Origin: Planctomycetota bacterium | GTDB taxonomy: Bacteria > Planctomycetota > Planctomycetia > Planctomycetales > Planctomycetaceae | Length of the DNA: 39,326 nt | NCBI GenBank assembly: GCA_027623235.1 | Contig: JAQBVJ010000067.1 | Coordinates: 1 to 39,326 of the forward strand | Direction: 5' to 3' | Part shown: in pieces, positions 35,468-39,326 of the stretch | Layout: every line of letters begins with the position of its first letter | Numbering within the stretch: position 1 is the stretch's first letter | Notes under the pieces: model-generated | The model's database searches: none | What the model was told of the DNA's origin: nothing | Seen by the model: the letters and a program-made list of their open reading frames with translations, nothing else | Position numbers and translations under genes: made by a program

Positions 35468-35536
35468 AACCCGAAGCGTGAGCGAGTGACGAACCGTAAG
35501 CCGTCTGGCCATCGTCCCTCGCTTACGCTTCGGGTT
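35468..35536. repeat. inverted repeat, AACCCGAAGC type
   Basis: AACCCGAAGCGTGAGCGAG (35468-35486) and CTCGCTTACGCTTCGGGTT (35518-35536) are inverted copies with one mismatch in 19, separated by 31 bases. It begins 5 bases after the DUF1553 stop. It has no GTAG/CTAC ends, so it is a different type from the other paired palindromes. It may fold in RNA and could serve as an attenuator or terminator between the two genes. Confidence 0.75.
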
Positions 35537-35566
35537 ATCAAAAACAGCGAAAAACAGGTTGCCCTC

Positions 35567-37648
35567 ATGCGGACATTCATTCTCTTTTGCATCGCCGTCA
35601 CTTTCACACCGGCACTGGCCTTTGCCCAGACCGGCTATCCGATGGTCATGAGCCTCAAGCCGACCGCAGTTCAGGCCGGTGCTTCGGGGGAGGTCGAATT
35701 CCAATCCCGGTACAGCATGCTGGGTGCGTATCAGATCCTCGTTTCCGGGACGGGAGTCTCCGGCGAGGTTCTTCATCCAGAAGTCAAAGAGGGCGAGAAG
35801 CCAGCCCTCACAAAAATGAAAGTCAAATTCACAGCCGATGCCGACGCGATGCCGGGTGTCCGCGATGTGAAAATGGCGACGCCGACGGGAGTCAGCACGG
35901 TCGGACAGCTCGTCGTTGTCAGTGATCCGGTCGTTTACGAGTCGGGCGACAACAACACACGAGAGAAAGCCAACGAGGTGACTTTGCCGGCAACGGTCTG
36001 CGGCCTCTTTGAGGCCAACGAAGACGTCGACTATTTCAAATTCCAGGTCGAGGCCGGCCAGGAGCTCAATTTTCATGTTCGCTGCAGCCGCCTTCAGGAC
36101 CGCATTCACGATCTACAGCGACACGCCGACGCGCTGCTGACGATCCGCAACGCGAATGGCAGCACGGTCGTCGCCAGTGACAACCATTTTTATGGCGACC
36201 CGTTTATCGCTCACCGTTTTGAACGGGCGGGCGAATATTTCATCGAAATCCGCGACGTCCGATTTCACGGCAACGTCTACTGGGAATACTCGATCGAAGT
36301 CACCAATCGGCCTTTCGTTTCCAATGTCTACCCACTTGGCATCGCAATTGGTCAGGAGACGCCGGTCGAGTTGATCGGCAGCCAGTTACCCGAGCAGCGT
36401 ACGGTTGGGCTCACGCTGCCGCCGGATACGACAGTCGGGCCGAACCTGGCTCGCGCACCGATCGGCGACGGAAAGTCGAATGCGGTTTCTGTTTACGCAA
36501 CCGACCTGCCGATCGCGATGGAGATCGCCGAAGAAAACGACGTTCCGGAGAACGGTCAGCTGGTCTCGATCCCGGCCGGAATAAACGGGCGAATTTCTCA
36601 GGACAGTGACGTCGACTGTTTTCAGTTCGAGGCAAAGAAGGGCGAGAACTTCACGTTCGAGGTTCGAGCCCGGCGGTATCAATCGTCGCTCGACCCGTAC
36701 ATCCGCATTCTCAGCGCCGATGGGAAACAACTCAGCGAGAACGACGACCTGCAGGATTTCAAACGAGGCTTCGCCGACTCGCGGATCGAAAACTGGGCGG
36801 CCCCGACCGACGGGAAGTACACGCTCGAAATTCGAGACATGCATCTCCGCGGCGGAGACAGCTACGTTTACTTCATCGAGGCGACGCGTGCCGAACCGCA
36901 TTTTCGGCTCTACGTCGACACGGACAAAACGCTTCTCGCACCGGGACAGAACGGTGTGTTCTATGTGCAGGTTGAGCGAAAAAACGGCTTCACCGGCGAA
37001 GTGCAGCTCCACGTAGACGGCCTGCCGGAAGGCGTTGAAGCGATCTGCGGACGCGTGCTGCCGGACAAAGGTCGAGACGGCTGCGTCATCCTGAAGGCCT
37101 CGCCGCAAGCAAAACTCAGCGTGACCAACGTCACTGTTCGAGGCACTTCCAGCTGGAAACCGAGCGACGATGCGGAGTCGCTTGAACTGGCCGCGACCGC
37201 GAAGGTCTATCAGGAAATGTACCAGCCAGGCGGCGGGCGAGGTCACTGGCCGGCGGACGTTCACACGGTGTCAATCAGCCCGCCGACCGATGTCCTTGCA
37301 GTGAAACTCAGCGAGACGGACATCGTGCTTAAACCGGGTGAGTCCCGAAAAATTGAAGTGACCATCGAGCGTGCAGCCGGGTTTGCCAGCAATGTCTCGC
37401 TCGACATGCGTTTCTTCCATCTCAGTGAGTTCTGCAACACCTTCCCGCCGGGTGTGAAGTTCGACGAAGGGAAAAGTTCGAAGCTGATCACCGGAAAGAA
37501 TCTGAAAGGCCACGTCGTTGTAACAGCAGCGGCGGACGCCGCGGAAGTCGAGCGGCAACTGATCCCGGTGACTGCGAATGTGTCGCTGAATTTTGTCATG
37601 AAGACATCGTTCTGTGCTGACCCGTTGTGGATTACCGTGAAGAAATAA
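35567..37648 (+). CDS. secreted protein with pre-peptidase C-terminal-like (PPC) domains
   Basis: A 693-residue exported protein. The ATG at 35567 begins a clear signal peptide (MRTFILFCIAVTFTPALAFA, cleavage before QTGYP); 27 upstream in-frame codons run through the inverted repeat. Two or more beta-sandwich modules of the PPC type are visible. Each has a DVDYFKFQVEAGQELNFHV-like strand pair (about 155-210 and again about 365-420, DVDCFQFEAKKGENFTFEV), followed by LDPYIRILSADGKQLSENDD and a closing GKYTLEIRDMHLRGGDSYVY strand. The C-terminal third contains two more beta domains (FTGEVQLHVDGLPEGVEA; AAGFASNVSLDMRFF). I see no catalytic signature, so it is probably a binding or adhesion partner. 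It directly follows the DUF1549/DUF1553 gene, a recurrent planctomycete neighbourhood. Confidence 0.85.
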   Translation: MRTFILFCIAVTFTPALAFAQTGYPMVMSLKPTAVQAGASGEVEFQSRYSMLGAYQILVSGTGVSGEVLHPEVKEGEKPALTKMKVKFTADADAMPGVRDVKMATPTGVSTVGQLVVVSDPVVYESGDNNTREKANEVTLPATVCGLFEANEDVDYFKFQVEAGQELNFHVRCSRLQDRIHDLQRHADALLTIRNANGSTVVASDNHFYGDPFIAHRFERAGEYFIEIRDVRFHGNVYWEYSIEVTNRPFVSNVYPLGIAIGQETPVELIGSQLPEQRTVGLTLPPDTTVGPNLARAPIGDGKSNAVSVYATDLPIAMEIAEENDVPENGQLVSIPAGINGRISQDSDVDCFQFEAKKGENFTFEVRARRYQSSLDPYIRILSADGKQLSENDDLQDFKRGFADSRIENWAAPTDGKYTLEIRDMHLRGGDSYVYFIEATRAEPHFRLYVDTDKTLLAPGQNGVFYVQVERKNGFTGEVQLHVDGLPEGVEAICGRVLPDKGRDGCVILKASPQAKLSVTNVTVRGTSSWKPSDDAESLELAATAKVYQEMYQPGGGRGHWPADVHTVSISPPTDVLAVKLSETDIVLKPGESRKIEVTIERAAGFASNVSLDMRFFHLSEFCNTFPPGVKFDEGKSSKLITGKNLKGHVVVTAAADAAEVERQLIPVTANVSLNFVMKTSFCADPLWITVKK

Positions 37649-37656
37649 TCAGCCAG

Positions 37657-37727
37657 GTAGGACGGACGCCCACGTCCGTCAGTCCCAAACCCCTGCCAGG
37701 GTGGACGGACGTCGGCGTCCGTCCTAC
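37657..37727. repeat. REPIN-like inverted pair of palindromes, type 4
   Basis: Left unit: GTAG plus GACGGACG / ccca / CGTCCGTC (37657-37680). Right unit: GACGGACG / tcgg / CGTCCGTC plus CTAC (37704-37727). Both stems are 8-bp perfect, the orientation is inverted, and GTAG/CTAC lie at the outer ends. It fills half of the gap before the DUF1080 gene, starting 9 bases after a stop codon. Confidence 0.8.
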
Positions 37728-37782
37728 CGGGCCTGAATCCTGTCGCTCCTGGTCAATCTGTTTTTGCTCTGAGGCACTTTCA

Positions 37783-38955
37783 ATGACTCGATGCTTAATC
37801 GTGCTCGCTCTGCTGATCGCTTCCGCGGATTCCTTATTCGCCCAGACGGGTGATAGTGAGGTCGCGTTTGAATCATCGATCTTCGATGGCAAGACGCTCA
37901 ATGGATGGACGATTGAGAATGACTGCGAGGCGGAAGTCAAAGACGGCGTGCTCCTGCTGAAAGCGGGTGATGGCTGGCTGCGATCCGACTTCAGCTATAC
38001 CGACTTTCTGTTGAAGCTCGAATGGAAAGCGTTGAAGGCCGAAAAGTACGACGCAGGCATCTACATCCGAACCAGGCCAGGCGGGAAGCCGTTTCCGAAA
38101 CAGGGACATCAGATCAACCTGCTGCAGGATCGCGAAGGGGATCTCGTCGCCAACAAAGATGCGATGAGCGATGGCCTGATCAAGAAAGGTGAGTGGAACT
38201 CAATCGAGATCCTCGCGAAGGGCAAGATGCTTTCCGTCGTGATGAACGGAAAACACGCCTACACGCTGGACGATGCCCTCAAGCATGAGTCCGGGCATGT
38301 CGGGTTTCAGATCGAAGTCCCGCTCGGCGGGCAGTTTCTGATCCGAAACATCGAACTGGCCGAGCTGACTCACGAAAGTATTTTCGACGGCAAGACGCTC
38401 GCTGGATGGGAAGGCGCGGGGAAGCCGAAGGAGACGTGCTGGAAGGTCGAAGACGGCAACATCGTCTGCACCGGCGAAAAAGGCGGTCCCTGGCTACGAA
38501 CTGCGAAGGAGTATGGCGACTTCAATCTGCGGTTTGACTATCAGGTCTCTCCGGGGGGTAACAGTGGCATCTACGTTCGCGTCCCGAAGGACGGAAATCA
38601 CCACCGCGAGGATGATTCGAAACCGGAAGCCGGTTTCGAAATCCAGGTGCTTGACGACCAAGCGAAGCAGTATGCCAAACTGAAGCCGTATCAGTATTGC
38701 GGTTCGCTCTACGACATCTGCGGTGCCAGCAGTCAAGTCGGTCGAGCAGCCGGAGAGTGGAACACACTCGAGATCAACTGCAACGGCCAGCACGTGACGA
38801 CGACTCACAACGGTGTCTTGATTGTTGATGTGACTCCCGAGTCGCATCCGTTGATCAGCCTCCGCAAGACGAGCGGCTTTCTTGGCCTGCAGAATCACAG
38901 CACAATCGTGAAGTTTCGCAACGTTCGAGTCGGCTCGGCGATGCCGATGAAATAG
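37783..38955 (+). CDS. secreted tandem DUF1080 (3-keto-disaccharide hydrolase-like) protein
   Basis: A 390-residue exported protein with two copies of the DUF1080 beta-sandwich. The ATG at 37783 follows GAGG and opens a signal peptide (MTRCLIVLALLIASADSLFA, cleavage before QTGDSE). Copy 1 (about 28-200) begins SSIFDGKTLNGWTIENDCEA and ends with strands near GGQFLIRNIELAEL. Copy 2 (about 205-388) begins ESIFDGKTLAGWEGAGKPKE, with GGNSGIYVRVPKDGNHHRED and EAGFEIQVLDDQAKQY as the typical core, and ends IVKFRNVRVGS. The duplication is visible in the repeated IFDGKTL-x-GW start. Members are annotated as 3-keto-disaccharide hydrolases, or as carbohydrate-binding modules; the exact activity here is unproven. 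It follows the PPC-like gene, suggesting a shared exported carbohydrate role. Confidence 0.88.
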   Translation: MTRCLIVLALLIASADSLFAQTGDSEVAFESSIFDGKTLNGWTIENDCEAEVKDGVLLLKAGDGWLRSDFSYTDFLLKLEWKALKAEKYDAGIYIRTRPGGKPFPKQGHQINLLQDREGDLVANKDAMSDGLIKKGEWNSIEILAKGKMLSVVMNGKHAYTLDDALKHESGHVGFQIEVPLGGQFLIRNIELAELTHESIFDGKTLAGWEGAGKPKETCWKVEDGNIVCTGEKGGPWLRTAKEYGDFNLRFDYQVSPGGNSGIYVRVPKDGNHHREDDSKPEAGFEIQVLDDQAKQYAKLKPYQYCGSLYDICGASSQVGRAAGEWNTLEINCNGQHVTTTHNGVLIVDVTPESHPLISLRKTSGFLGLQNHSTIVKFRNVRVGSAMPMK

Positions 38956-39326
38956 GCGTCTGGCTGGTCAGTCATCTCAGTCTGACTGCTGCCCGGTTCT
39001 CGTAGACACGCTCGCAGAACGGTCGTATGCTGGCTGAGTATTTTTGTGTCAGGGCAGGACAAGAGTACTCACTGCTGATTGTGCCATCGTTGCTGCGCTT
39101 TTTTGAAGCGCCGACGAAGCCTGCTCGATTCTGCTTCCCCAATGAATCCGCAGGTGGGCCATGCTGGCATTCTTTTCAACGCTGTTTGATACCAAAGGGT
39201 TCCCGAACCGCTGGAATTGCGGAGAATGGACTGACATTCACGGCCAGGGCCAGCGCACACTAAGGACCGGCGGTGAAATTAAATCGGCATCTGTGGTGAG
39301 AGGGTGTAGTTGTAGCGTGGGAGGAG
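38956..39326. other. right-edge intergenic region
   Basis: I see no supported gene in these 371 bases. Short frames on both strands have no ribosome sites or recognisable composition. No terminator-like hairpin with a U-tract is obvious after the DUF1080 stop. Confidence 0.4.

Noticed and set aside
39027..39263. 78-codon plus-strand frame near the right edge
   Set aside because: No ribosome site and no recognisable composition; an overlapping minus-strand frame is equally open.

Overview
The window looks like a chromosomal segment of a planctomycete (phylum Planctomycetota). The evidence is family content rather than any single marker: a secreted DUF1549/DUF1553 protein with haem-type motifs, a tandem DUF1080 (3-keto-disaccharide hydrolase-like) protein, a pre-peptidase C-terminal (PPC-like) secreted protein, a DUF1570 metallopeptidase-like protein, a Ser/Thr kinase fused to TPRs, a Tat-exported sugar isomerase/epimerase and a futalosine-pathway menaquinone gene (mqnD). 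The DNA is GC-rich, so long antisense open frames are common and were mostly discarded. I see no rRNA, tRNA, CRISPR array, transposase or phage gene.

Layout. 1-763: 3'-truncated mqnD (-). 1215-4264: DUF1570 protein translationally coupled to a TadB-like membrane protein, then a small zinc-ribbon membrane protein (all +). 4571-12065: a three-gene membrane/envelope cluster (+), made of a DUF4175-like membrane protein, a 1549-residue Ala/Glu/Lys-rich exported protein and a short membrane protein, with a palindromic repeat before each gene. 12149-15322: Tat TIM-barrel isomerase and an EF-G-like GTPase (-), separated by a hairpin/U-tract terminator. 15808-17019: RND-type adaptor (+) with no pump beside it. 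17118-17468: ribosomal protein L24 alone (-) with its own terminator. 17646-24785: kinase-TPR giant, prenyltransferase-like toroid, Cys-rich membrane protein and secreted protein (-). 25045-26930: a second TIM-barrel isomerase and a Gfo/Idh-like protein (-). 27696-32869: SWIM-SNF2 helicase, cinA and mobA, tightly packed (+). 32992-38955: DUF1549/1553, PPC-like and DUF1080 secreted proteins (+), a probable carbohydrate-oriented exported set.

The most notable signals are these. (1) Four sequence-distinct paired palindromes in intergenic gaps mostly carry GTAG/CTAC at their outer ends, the layout expected of REPIN/RAYT-type elements. (2) The kinase carries about fourteen Asp/Glu-x-(Ala)-Thr-hydrophobic motifs in its N-terminal tail, and more in a roughly 100-residue insertion inside its activation segment. 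(3) Several proteins have degenerate signature residues: CinA's PncC-like domain, the EF-G-like G4 motif, the Gfo/Idh EKP motif and the prenyltransferase zinc ligands. None of these amounts to a proven new system; the kinase and the envelope cluster around the giant Ala-rich protein are the best candidates for follow-up.
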